Below, one piece after another: positions 16,290-22,902 of a DNA stretch of 64,000 nt. Both the position numbers and the translations under genes were made by a program. The notes under the pieces are model-generated. The model saw only the letters and a list, made by a program, of their open reading frames with translations. It ran no database searches and was not told where the DNA came from. Location: assembly GCF_000024225.1 (NCBI RefSeq), contig NC_013203.1, positions 620,001 to 684,000 on the forward strand, given 5' to 3'. This DNA is from Lancefieldella parvula DSM 20469. Lineage in GTDB: Bacteria; Actinomycetota; Coriobacteriia; Coriobacteriales; Atopobiaceae. Each line of letters opens with the position of its first letter. Positions within the stretch are counted from its first letter, which is position 1.

Positions 16290-16922
16290 TTAGATTTCAA
16301 ATCCGAATGGAACTAAATACCAAATAACTTCACCAATAATCGAAATTGGCTGCGTGTCAATCTCATTAAAGTCAAATATTTGTGGTCTAAATGTAGGATC
16401 TATGCTGTCTGGGATTAGCTCATAGCCATTCGATAGAGGCTTTACTCGTTTAATAGTTGCATCAAAGCCATTCACACACACTGCATATGCCTTCATAGGC
16501 TTAATTTCTTCTTTACATGGGTTAATAAGTGCATAACAACCATTAGGAAGAACACGGTTCATGGACTCACCGACAACTTTTAAAAGAAAAGCTTGCGGAT
16601 ATCTCTCATGAATGTCTGCTGGGATGTCATAAGTCTCATCAACGCTAATCATTTCAATAGGGGTGCCCGCAGCTATTGAGCCTAAGAGTGGAACAGGTGC
16701 CATATCAGAAACTTCTGATATCTCTGGACTACTAGACATTCCAAGAAGGTATGCCAGGCTCACATTCAAGATTTCGGACATTTCAATCATCTTATCCATG
16801 CGGATGTTAACTTGGTTAGTCTCATATCTTTGAACTGTCTGCTGAGTGGTTCCCATTTTCTCAGCTAATTCAGCTTGCGTAATATTTCTAAGCTTACGTG
16901 CTTCAGCAATTTGGTATTTCAT
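16290..16922 (-). CDS. CI/LexA-type prophage repressor (HTH + S24 peptidase)
   Basis: Maintains lysogeny by binding the operators at 16972-17040. The 210-residue product has an XRE helix-turn-helix at about 14-35 (TQAELAEKMGTTQQTVQRYE) and a C-terminal S24 self-cleavage domain: cleavage site Ala85-Gly86 in LLGSIAAGTP, nucleophile Ser120 in VVGESM, general base Lys158 in DATIKRV. All residues for RecA-stimulated self-cleavage are present, so SOS induction is expected. The start at 16922 has GAAGGTGAG upstream. It is divergent from the Cro-like gene. Confidence 0.95.
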   Translation of the reverse strand: MKYQIAEARKLRNITQAELAEKMGTTQQTVQRYETNQVNIRMDKMIEMSEILNVSLAYLLGMSSSPEISEVSDMAPVPLLGSIAAGTPIEMISVDETYDIPADIHERYPQAFLLKVVGESMNRVLPNGCYALINPCKEEIKPMKAYAVCVNGFDATIKRVKPLSNGYELIPDSIDPTFRPQIFDFNEIDTQPISIIGEVIWYLVPFGFEI

Positions 16923-16946
16923 TACCGCTCACCTTCAGTTACACGC

Positions 16947-16952
16947 ATTATA
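16947..16952 (-). promoter_or_regulatory. Candidate PRM -10 box for the repressor
   Basis: A consensus TATAAT on the minus strand, 25 bases before the repressor start. Seventeen bases upstream lies GTGTGT, a poor -35 that overlaps operator 1, as expected for a maintenance promoter that depends on bound repressor. Confidence 0.5.
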
Positions 16953-16971
16953 TTGTCTTCATAATAATTAC

Positions 16972-17040
16972 ACACTTTTTGTGTTGTATCAAACACATTT
17001 TGTGTGTATTATCAACATCGTTAACACACAGAATATGTGT
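16972..17040. promoter_or_regulatory. Operator region with three ACAC/GTGT dyads
   Basis: Three palindromic sites in the repressor-Cro intergenic region: ACACTTTTTGTGT at 16972-16984, ACACATTTTGTGT at 16993-17005 and ACACAGAATATGTGT at 17026-17040. Sites 1 and 2 are 21 bases apart centre to centre, sites 2 and 3 are 34 apart. The half-site ACAC(A) is constant. This is the classic three-operator layout of a temperate switch. Confidence 0.8.
16984..17012 (+). promoter_or_regulatory. Rightward early promoter (PR)
   Basis: TTGTAT at 16984-16989, a 17-base spacer and TATTAT at 17007-17012. The middle operator lies entirely within the spacer, so repressor binding would block it. It drives the Cro-like gene and the early operon. 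Confidence 0.75.
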
Positions 17041-17061
17041 ATTTGAAAGGAGGTGCTTACT

Positions 17062-17277
17062 ATGAGAATGAACATGAAAGCTGAAAGAGCAAGGTGTGGA
17101 CTGTCTGCAAGTGAAGCTGCTAAAAGAATTGGCGTTTCAACGAACACACTTTTACGCTGGGAGTCTGGCAAGAATACCCCTCTTTCAGAAAATCTTATGA
17201 AGCTGGCAAGGCTTTATAACTGCACTCCTGATTACTTACTTGGCATAGGTAATTACCGTACACGAATCACATGTTAA
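17062..17277 (+). CDS. Cro-like HTH regulator
   Basis: A 71-residue single-domain XRE protein with helix-turn-helix at about residues 14-40 (LSASEAAKRIGVSTNTLLRWE) and the LYNCTPDYLLG ending common to phage Cro/CI-family proteins. ATG at 17062 has GGAGG eight bases upstream; a GTG at 17053 is in frame but less likely. As first gene of the rightward operon under PR it should be the lytic-side competitor of the repressor. Confidence 0.85.
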   Translation: MRMNMKAERARCGLSASEAAKRIGVSTNTLLRWESGKNTPLSENLMKLARLYNCTPDYLLGIGNYRTRITC

Positions 17278-17424
17278 GTAACTAAGCACTTTCACGCACT
17301 ATGTACCTTGTAAACAAGATAGACGCAAAACGTCCTAGGGAAACTTACAAAAGCTTACTCAAACTTTAAGTTTTACGAGTACCTGGAGAAATAAAGCTTA
17401 GCCGTGAATAGTAGCGGTAAAAAC

Positions 17425-17580
17425 GTTGCATGGTCATCGCGTTAACCATGTAGAGTCTTGTGACTCGCTACGTCAAGGGACTTCAGACGTACAGAGCGGG
17501 CGTAGACGCTTTGATTCTATGTAAAGTCCTGCAGAAGTTTTGCTCTTTCGTTATTAAAACAAAGAGCTCTATTTTCTATG
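17425..17580 (+). ncRNA. Candidate structured early non-coding RNA
   Basis: The 318-base gap after the Cro-like gene has no credible gene but holds consecutive hairpins: CATGGT/ACCATG at 17429-17450, GAGTC-TTGT-GACTC at 17453-17466, CGCTACGTC/GACGT..AGCG at 17466-17498, and GCTCTTT/AAAGAGC at 17542-17567 followed by TCTATTTTCT, which looks like a weak terminator. It could be a small regulatory RNA or an attenuating leader at the start of the early operon. Confidence 0.4.
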
Positions 17581-17595
17581 GAGATCTGAGAAAAA

Positions 17596-17850
17596 ATGCC
17601 AATTCCTCAAAATACTGGCTCAGCGTGGTCATACTACTGGGAGCCTAAAGCCACGCATAAGCTCGAACCAGAAAAGGCTAAACCGCCTCACACAACAATA
17701 TCGCGCATTAAGAAAGCATCACTTATAAAGAGTTGTTTTAACGATGCTTATTACGCCAGGGAAGACAGTGGAAATCTTTGGTTTCTTGGTAGTTTTGAAA
17801 CGGATCAAGAAGCAAATGAAGCCTTAAAAAGGTGGGCAAAATGTCATTAG
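17596..17850 (+). CDS. Small phage protein, unknown (84 aa)
   Basis: Eighty-four residues; the N-terminal half is polar and Pro-rich (EPKATHKLEPEKAKPPHT), the C-terminal half has alternating aromatic strands and a helix (LWFLGSFETDQEANEALKRW) that resembles small substrate- or DNA-mimic folds only loosely. It overlaps the next gene by ten bases. No family recognised. Confidence 0.6.
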   Translation: MPIPQNTGSAWSYYWEPKATHKLEPEKAKPPHTTISRIKKASLIKSCFNDAYYAREDSGNLWFLGSFETDQEANEALKRWAKCH

Positions 17851-18044
17851 AAAAAGTAGCTGCTTTTTGTATAGAACTTAAGTTATCAATTAGAAAACAT
17901 CCAATCCGTATGCTTTCGTGTTTGGTATCTGTTCTATCACTTATGTTTTCAGTTTATTGTATTTTTGCCTGCTCAAAGATGACAAGCGTCGTTGGCTTGT
18001 GCATCGCAGTGTTTGCCCTTTGTTTCGCAGGTCTTATTTATTAA
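17841..18044 (+). CDS. Small two-helix membrane protein, unknown
   Basis: Sixty-seven residues, ATG at 17841 with GGTGGG just upstream (an in-frame GTG at 17832 is possible). A charged N-terminus (SLEKVAAFCIELKLSIRKH) precedes two membrane segments (about residues 25-43 and 47-66). It overlaps the upstream gene, so it is translated with it. Function unknown. Confidence 0.6.
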   Translation: MSLEKVAAFCIELKLSIRKHPIRMLSCLVSVLSLMFSVYCIFACSKMTSVVGLCIAVFALCFAGLIY

Positions 18045-18112
18045 CAAGATAAAAGTGCCCTCCTCACGGGGCAACGTGGGAGAGCGTGTCCAAAAAACTT
18101 TAAGGAGTTGAA

Positions 18113-18922
18113 ATGGACGATACAAGTATACAGGTTTTTAGTTCGCAACAATTTGGTGAGCTAAGAGCCCTCAAAGATCTTGACGGTGAACCATGGTTTA
18201 TTGCTCAAGATGTGTGTAGAGCTCTTGGGACTGATGTTAAAGATGTTCGGTCAGTTCTTGAATGTGATGAAGTTTCAAACCTCGATACTATCGAGGTTTA
18301 TAAAAAGCCTGGACGATCTCCGCTCATTGTGTCTGAAGCTGGTTTATATAATCTTGTGCTCAGAAGTCGTAAGCCAGAAGCAAAGCCTTTTCGGCGCTGG
18401 GTCACGCATGAAGTACTTCCGTCAATTCGGCGCTCTGGCGGCTACATCGCCACAGATGGATCAGAAAGCAATGAAGACCTTCTCGCTCGTGCGGTTCTAG
18501 TCGCAAATGAAGCAATCCAGCGCAAGGATGCACAACTTAAAGAGCAGCAACGTCAGCTCTATGAGAAGGATACAACCATCATCGAGCAAGGCGCCAAGAT
18601 TGACGAGCTCGCTCCAAAAGCTGGTATGTATGACACAGTTATTAACGTCAAAGGCACGATGACGATTACAGATGCTGCTCGCTATCTTTCGCAGTATGAC
18701 CCTCAAATAACCCGCAAACGCCTCTTTGCCCTTCTTCGCGCTGATGGTTTGATTTGCCGTGTTGGCAAAGCTCCAACAAAGAAGGGAATTGAGACGGGAA
18801 GATTCGTACAGATCATGAGCACCCGTCGAGATGGTAAGTCTAATGAGCCTTATGCCAGGATGACGCAAAAAGGCTTTGACTGGTGCGTTACCGCTTACTG
18901 TACAGCTCCGCTCATTAATTAG
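18113..18922 (+). CDS. Phage antirepressor (BRO-N + KilAC)
   Basis: A 269-residue two-domain antirepressor. Residues about 5-110 form a BRO-N domain (GEPWFIAQDVCRALG, SEAGLYNLVLRSRKPEAKPF, RRWVTHEVLPSIRRSGGY); residues about 120-160 are a charged coiled coil; residues about 165-265 form the KilAC domain (TITDAARYLSQYDPQ, KRLFALLRADGLICR, RMTQKGFDWCV). Such proteins counter the repressor or regulate early genes. RBS AAGGAG. Six bases separate it from the excisionase-like gene. Confidence 0.93.
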   Translation: MDDTSIQVFSSQQFGELRALKDLDGEPWFIAQDVCRALGTDVKDVRSVLECDEVSNLDTIEVYKKPGRSPLIVSEAGLYNLVLRSRKPEAKPFRRWVTHEVLPSIRRSGGYIATDGSESNEDLLARAVLVANEAIQRKDAQLKEQQRQLYEKDTTIIEQGAKIDELAPKAGMYDTVINVKGTMTITDAARYLSQYDPQITRKRLFALLRADGLICRVGKAPTKKGIETGRFVQIMSTRRDGKSNEPYARMTQKGFDWCVTAYCTAPLIN

Positions 18923-18927
18923 CTCTT

Positions 18928-19113
18928 ATGGAGAGCTTGCGAAACACCGAGCTTATAACCGTTGAACAGGCTTCTCAACTATTAGGCATACCAGTTTCCA
19001 CGATGCGCAAGATGTGCGCAAGAGGGGAGGTGTATGCCAAGAAAGCCGGTAAACGGTGGCTCATTAATAAACGGATTCTCTTAAGCCTCTACGGCTTGCA
19101 TTCTAAGGAATAA
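18928..19113 (+). CDS. Excisionase-like winged HTH protein
   Basis: A 61-residue single-domain protein with the MerR/HTH_17 excisionase pattern: LITVEQASQLLGIPVSTMRKM, then RGEVYAKKAGKRWLINKRIL. This shape is typical of Xis and related DNA-binding adaptors. As the only excisionase-like gene here it is the best candidate for directing excision with Int, though it is 5.7 kb away from int and on the early transcript, which fits expression after induction. Confidence 0.7.
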   Translation: MESLRNTELITVEQASQLLGIPVSTMRKMCARGEVYAKKAGKRWLINKRILLSLYGLHSKE

Positions 19114-19116
19114 CAA

Positions 19117-19311
19117 ATGGACAAAAGAATATTTTTTGTGGCTTTACTGCCTTTGCTTGTGTATTTCACAGCGGACTGCTTGGGCATTTTTGAGCCACAT
19201 AACGTGGCATATTTAATGGCTTTTAGATATGCCATAGCTGCGTATGGACTTGTTGGAGCTTTAGTCGCATGGCTCAAAGACAAAGAGAAAGAGGTGTGTG
19301 ATGCTAACTAA
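19117..19311 (+). CDS. Small two-helix membrane protein, unknown
   Basis: Sixty-four residues with two membrane segments (FFVALLPLLVYFTADCL and the segment around residues 35-52) and a charged C-terminus (LKDKEKEVCDAN). It overlaps the next gene by 11 bases. No family recognised. Confidence 0.6.
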   Translation: MDKRIFFVALLPLLVYFTADCLGIFEPHNVAYLMAFRYAIAAYGLVGALVAWLKDKEKEVCDAN

Positions 19312-19669
19312 ACAGGAACGCCGAGAGATTGCAGAGAGAGCTAAAGAGTATAAGAAAGAAGAAGAACAGCTTAGCTGGGACCAATTTTCATACGTTCTTC
19401 TAGGCATTCAGAGCTGGAGAAGTGACGATGAGCTTTTAGACCGCATTGTTGAGCTTTGTGAGGCAGTTAATGTTGACGAGCTGGCATTTAGGCCATCAGC
19501 GGACGAAATGTACCTGCAGGCTTTGAACGTCAAGCATGAGCGTATTGCTGCATATGTCGAAGCTGATTCGTACGTAAACATAAAACACATTATTAGCTGT
19601 ATCGAAGACTTTGACGCAGCGATTTCTCACTACAAGCGACTGGTCGAAAGGAGTAACAATGCTAACTAA
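19301..19669 (+). CDS. Phage protein of the LTKxERxxIAER family, member 1
   Basis: A 122-residue, mostly helical protein starting MLTKQERREIAERAKEYKK. The start is repeated almost exactly in the next gene (MLTKEEREKIAERFKNH), and a related start occurs in the two genes after that (TNREEVAKKW, SDRKETAARLRSK). The DELLDRIVELCEAVNVDEL segment matches the ISRLIDLCDTSNMIEL segment of member 2. Function unknown; overlaps member 2 by 11 bases. Confidence 0.65.
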   Translation: MLTKQERREIAERAKEYKKEEEQLSWDQFSYVLLGIQSWRSDDELLDRIVELCEAVNVDELAFRPSADEMYLQALNVKHERIAAYVEADSYVNIKHIISCIEDFDAAISHYKRLVERSNNAN

Positions 19670-20159
19670 AGAAGAACGCGAGAAAATCGCTGAAAGGTTT
19701 AAGAACCACGATGAAAAATACATTGTTGATTTTTATAGATGCTTATTTGGCACAAACCCTCCAAATGGCGTACCACTTGAGAAAAGTCGTAGAAATACCA
19801 TAAGCCGTCTAATCGACCTTTGCGACACGTCAAACATGATTGAACTACCGCTCGATAAAGACGGTGAGGTTACCCATATCGGCGATATCGTATATGACGA
19901 AAACAACAAAAGATATGAGGTCCGACAACTTACCTTAGACGGCAACAAATGGTTCGTTCTGGCTTTTAGTGGAGATTCATGTGGCGATGGTTATTCTTTC
20001 CCAGTAAAATTTACCCACAAAAAACCAGCAACAGTTGCGTTGCTTGCTAGGCAGATTAAAGATGTCTTATACGCTGACGATGATATATCTTACTGTACTT
20101 CTTCTGAATTGTTAGATATCGCCGACCAGCTCGAGAGCTTAGGTGATAGCGATGACTAA
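19659..20159 (+). CDS. Phage protein of the LTKxERxxIAER family, member 2
   Basis: A 166-residue protein. The ATG at 19659 has AAGGAG six bases upstream; an open frame continues upstream to 19611 but inside the preceding gene. After the shared N-terminal region (residues 1-60) it has a beta-rich domain (GEVTHIGDIVYDENNKRYEV, KWFVLAFSGDSCGDGYSF). The C-terminal SSELLDIADQLESLGD is helical. It overlaps member 3 by eight bases. Confidence 0.65.
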   Translation: MLTKEEREKIAERFKNHDEKYIVDFYRCLFGTNPPNGVPLEKSRRNTISRLIDLCDTSNMIELPLDKDGEVTHIGDIVYDENNKRYEVRQLTLDGNKWFVLAFSGDSCGDGYSFPVKFTHKKPATVALLARQIKDVLYADDDISYCTSSELLDIADQLESLGDSDD

Positions 20160-20481
20160 TCGTGAAGAGGTAGCGAAGAAGTGGCGAAAAGTCGGCGAGA
20201 GGTTAGACAAAGAACCTCCGATAAGTCTTACGGGTACAGCATGTATAACGCTTTTTGAGCTTTTGGAATCTGCTGGCATACGTGATAACAATTCTTACAG
20301 TGATGTGTTTAACCGTCTAGCCAACCTTATCGACCCTACATGTCACGATTTCGGCAGTGAAGAAGGCACTAATGGCGAGAGCTACGACTTTGCATGCTCT
20401 GCCTGTGGCTGGTGCGGAGATGTGACTAAGCCTAATTACTGCCCTCACTGTGGCGCAAGGGTGGTGAGTGAGAATGCCTAG
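20152..20481 (+). CDS. Phage protein with C-terminal zinc ribbon, family member 3
   Basis: A 109-residue protein: helical N-terminus (TNREEVAKKWRKVGERL), a central helix ending NLIDPTCHDF, and a C-terminal treble-Cys zinc ribbon (CSACGWCGD then CPHCGARVV). It is a clear paralogue of the next gene, which has the same order of parts. Overlaps it by eight bases. No known function. Confidence 0.7.
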   Translation: MTNREEVAKKWRKVGERLDKEPPISLTGTACITLFELLESAGIRDNNSYSDVFNRLANLIDPTCHDFGSEEGTNGESYDFACSACGWCGDVTKPNYCPHCGARVVSENA

Positions 20482-20803
20482 CTTAAGCGATCGCAAAGAG
20501 ACAGCTGCGAGGTTGCGCAGTAAGTTCGCATGTGGTCTAGGTATAACGCCTGGCTCGATAGCATATGTCCTTGGGTATACCGCACCAAAAGGAGCCACAT
20601 ATGACGACGCCGTTCGCGAACTTTTTGAACTTCTCGCCGACCTTGTAAACCCGACATGCGAGCTAAAAATTCAAGATGGTCATGCCTGCTGTGGCAACTG
20701 CGGCCATATACTCGCAGGTGAGTACGAGGCGGAAGAAGATTACTGGTATTTCCGCCCGTACTGCCCCGACTGTGGTGCAAAGGTGGTGGGTGAAGATGAC
20801 TAG
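20474..20803 (+). CDS. Phage protein with C-terminal zinc ribbon, family member 4
   Basis: A 109-residue paralogue of the previous gene: SDRKETAARLRSK start, DLVNPTC central segment, CCGNCGHI and CPDCGAKVV zinc-binding pairs. The zinc ribbon suggests nucleic-acid or protein binding. ATG at 20474 is chosen because it lies on the stop overlap; the GTG at 20468 is also in frame. Overlaps the methyltransferase gene by eight bases. Confidence 0.7.
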   Translation: MPSLSDRKETAARLRSKFACGLGITPGSIAYVLGYTAPKGATYDDAVRELFELLADLVNPTCELKIQDGHACCGNCGHILAGEYEAEEDYWYFRPYCPDCGAKVVGEDD

Positions 20804-21338
20804 CCTACCACCAGCCCTAGACGTGGCCTGCGGGGCACGGAGCTTTTACTTCGACAAGCAAGACGAGCGAGTACTTAAGTGCGACGCAAACCCAAGACAT
20901 CTCACGCTGTGTGATGGACGCACGCTCGATGTCAGCCCCGATAAGGTTGCCGACTTCCGGAAGCTACCTTTCTCGGATAAAAGCTTCAACCTCGTCATCT
21001 TTGATCCGCCGCATTTAGACGTTGGAGCAGGTTGGCAAGTCGATAAGTACGGCAAACTTGATTCCGACAGCTGGCATGAGGACTTAGCCAAAGGCTTTAG
21101 CGAGTGTCTACGTGTACTCAAACCATACGGTGTCCTTGTTTTTAAGTGGTACGAGTATCACATTCCGCTCAAGGATGTACTGGCACTTTGTCCGGCAAAG
21201 CCAATTATCGGCAACCGCCGCCCTAAAGCGTCTAAGACGCATTGGGTGTTGTTTATGAGAGAACCAGAGACGCAAAAGCAAGCCGCTCTACCGGCAGATG
21301 ACTATATCGACAATCAAACACTTGCCCTGGCAACGTAA
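20796..21338 (+). CDS. SAM-dependent methyltransferase (DPPH type)
   Basis: A 180-residue class I methyltransferase. Motif I is shortened (LDVACGARSFYFD), an acidic VLKCDANPRHL follows, and the catalytic-type motif is FNLVIFDPPHLD near residue 68. DPPH is a variant of the DPPY motif of N6-adenine or N4-cytosine methylases, so DNA modification is possible, perhaps to evade host restriction; an RNA or protein substrate is not excluded. No target-recognition domain is apparent. ATG at 20796 overlaps the upstream stop region. Confidence 0.8.
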   Translation: MTSLPPALDVACGARSFYFDKQDERVLKCDANPRHLTLCDGRTLDVSPDKVADFRKLPFSDKSFNLVIFDPPHLDVGAGWQVDKYGKLDSDSWHEDLAKGFSECLRVLKPYGVLVFKWYEYHIPLKDVLALCPAKPIIGNRRPKASKTHWVLFMREPETQKQAALPADDYIDNQTLALAT

Positions 21339-21348
21339 AGGAGGAGTG

Positions 21349-21540
21349 ATGAAAGAGAACGAATACGTCGGTGGTACTAACGGTATCAGTAAGTTTTGGC
21401 TCACAAATAAGCCAATCGTTAGATGTCGAGATTGCAAGTTTTGGGCAACAGAACATCACTTTTTCGGCGGTTGCGTTGGCAAAGAATTTAACCCAGACGG
21501 CTTTTGTTCATGGGGTGAGAGGAAGAAAGACGATGCGTAG
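21349..21540 (+). CDS. Small Cys-rich phage protein (63 aa)
   Basis: Sixty-three residues with CRDCKFW, GGCVG and GFCSW; four Cys plus His could bind zinc. This pattern is shared by many short phage proteins of unknown function. Excellent RBS (AAAGGAGGAG). Overlaps the next gene by eight bases. Confidence 0.65.
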   Translation: MKENEYVGGTNGISKFWLTNKPIVRCRDCKFWATEHHFFGGCVGKEFNPDGFCSWGERKKDDA

Positions 21541-21706
21541 ATGTGAAAACTGCGTACATGCAAGATGTCTTATTGCACCCGCTCCAAACATGCCAGATGT
21601 ATGGGAGTGCAAGGTACGGAATGGCTATATACCGTTGCACCCCGTCTTGCATGCGCTTACATGTCGAGCATATGAAAACAGATACAAACTAAGAATTAAG
21701 GAGTAG
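21533..21706 (+). CDS. Small Cys-rich phage protein (57 aa)
   Basis: Fifty-seven residues starting MRRCENCVHARC, with further Cys in WECKV and LTCRAYE. Same general class as the previous gene (CxxC plus distal Cys), probably a zinc-binding knuckle. Start ATG lies in the stop region of the upstream gene. Confidence 0.6.
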   Translation: MRRCENCVHARCLIAPAPNMPDVWECKVRNGYIPLHPVLHALTCRAYENRYKLRIKE

Positions 21707-21708
21707 TA

Positions 21709-22149
21709 GTGGACAGTGTAGATACAGCTCTTAACCTTATTGAACGTTATGCAAAGTTGGCATATCTGAGTAATGGCGAATTTCTCGGTACTGACATTAG
21801 AGATAAGCAAGTGTACTTATCCGGTCCAATTACAGGCGAAAAGAATTATAAAGGCTTGTTCTCATTTGCTAGAGATCTTGTTGAATTTGGTGGTGCTGCG
21901 AAGATTTATAGCCCCGCTGTACGGATTCCAGCAAGATTTAGCTGGGAACAGGCAATGAAGCACTGCTTGTCAGAAATTACTGGTTATGACACGGTGGTAA
22001 TGTTGCCTGAGTGGGAAGCTTCAGATGGTGCTCGACTTGAACATGATGTTGCGCTTGCCTGTGGAATACACGTTGTTGATTTTACCAACAACAAGATTAT
22101 TTACGGTTTGTACTACGCACTTAAAGAGACCCTTGAAAAATGCTTATAG
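21709..22149 (+). CDS. DUF4406 nucleoside deoxyribosyltransferase-like protein
   Basis: A 146-residue protein with VYLSGPITGEKNY near residue 35, a central segment ending SPAVRIPARFSWEQAMKHCL, then TVVMLPEWEASDGARLEHDVALACG. This is the DUF4406 pattern, a Rossmann-like fold related to nucleoside 2-deoxyribosyltransferases and MazG-associated phage proteins. A role in nucleotide metabolism is an inference. GTG start at 21709 with AAGGAG five bases upstream. Confidence 0.82.
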   Translation: MDSVDTALNLIERYAKLAYLSNGEFLGTDIRDKQVYLSGPITGEKNYKGLFSFARDLVEFGGAAKIYSPAVRIPARFSWEQAMKHCLSEITGYDTVVMLPEWEASDGARLEHDVALACGIHVVDFTNNKIIYGLYYALKETLEKCL

Positions 22150-22177
22150 AAGCTTTGTTAACAGGAAGGAGGCTCAT

Positions 22178-22249
22178 ATGAGCACGGTAGATATTATTGT
22201 TCTAGTTTTCTGCATTCTCGCTGGTATAGCTTTTGTAATTAGCGATTAA
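22178..22249 (+). CDS. Tiny membrane peptide (23 aa)
   Basis: MSTVDIIVLVFCILAGIAF is a single membrane helix, followed by VISD. It has a very strong RBS (GGAAGGAGG) six to seven bases upstream, which is why it is called despite its size. No family recognised. Confidence 0.5.
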   Translation: MSTVDIIVLVFCILAGIAFVISD

Positions 22250-22307
22250 ATTACTTATTTATTTTTTAATTCCCTGTTTTTAACAACCAAATAGAAAGGC
22301 TTTAACC

Positions 22308-22499
22308 ATGAAGAAGATTCTTCAATGGCTGGGTGTTGCTGTCTTTGCAGTGCTGGTCTTTGTTCCAGGCATCGCACAAGCGCAACCAACCTCAACGCCA
22401 GCAACAGATTATTACGGCGCACTGGACAGGTTCCTTGGAGTACTTATTGGCGGTTTTCTTGCGTTCAGCGGAATGTATCTAAACAGAAAGAGGGACTAA
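22308..22499 (+). CDS. Small secreted/membrane protein with signal peptide (63 aa)
   Basis: Residues 1-25 are a classical signal peptide (KK, hydrophobic core, AQA cleavage site), then a short polar stretch, a second membrane segment (about 43-57) and a basic tail (NRKRD). Single-pass or processed membrane peptide of unknown role. The stop overlaps the next ATG (TAATG). Confidence 0.6.
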   Translation: MKKILQWLGVAVFAVLVFVPGIAQAQPTSTPATDYYGALDRFLGVLIGGFLAFSGMYLNRKRD

Positions 22500-22675
22500 T
22501 GACAACCGAAGCAGAAGATAGAAAGCGTCTCGAAAAGATGACGATGAAGGAAATCAAGGCAGTCGCAAAAGACGAGGGTATTACTCTCGGATACGACGGT
22601 TCAAGAAAGGCTAATGCGATTGGCTTAATCCTTGAGTGGAGACGCTTCAAAGGCGTGTATATGAAGAGGTACTAA
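22499..22675 (+). CDS. Small SAP-like phage protein (58 aa)
   Basis: Fifty-eight residues; LEKMTMKEIKAVAKDEGITLGY with the following GSRKANAIGLILEWRR resembles a SAP-type DNA-binding helix pair. Coupled to both neighbours by one-base start/stop overlaps. Confidence 0.55.
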   Translation: MTTEAEDRKRLEKMTMKEIKAVAKDEGITLGYDGSRKANAIGLILEWRRFKGVYMKRY

Positions 22676-22902
22676 TGAAAAATCGACTACGTATTGCAGA
22701 CATAAAATTTATTCGTGGCCTGGTTTGTGAGGTATGGCACAGTCAGAGCGATATGCAGCGAGCTCTCATGAACAACGATTTAGCTGCCGTTCTAAAAGAA
22801 ATTAGCTTTTCAGATAAGCAATTAATAACATTGGTATGCACTCTTAACAAGCTAGTCGAAGACTTCAAAAATGACGAAGAACTGCAAGGCGGTAAACAAT
22901 GA
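22675..22902 (+). CDS. Small phage protein, unknown (75 aa)
   Basis: Seventy-five residues, helical, starting MKNRLRIADIKFIRGLVCEVW. No motif recognised. ATG overlaps the upstream stop by one base, and its stop overlaps the second recombinase by four bases (ATGA), so these small genes and the recombinase form one translational block. Confidence 0.55.
   Translation: MKNRLRIADIKFIRGLVCEVWHSQSDMQRALMNNDLAAVLKEISFSDKQLITLVCTLNKLVEDFKNDEELQGGKQ

Noticed and set aside
17460-17648. 62-codon frame in the leader after cro
   Set aside because: Covers the consecutive hairpins, lacks an RBS and overlaps the start of the better supported 17596 gene.
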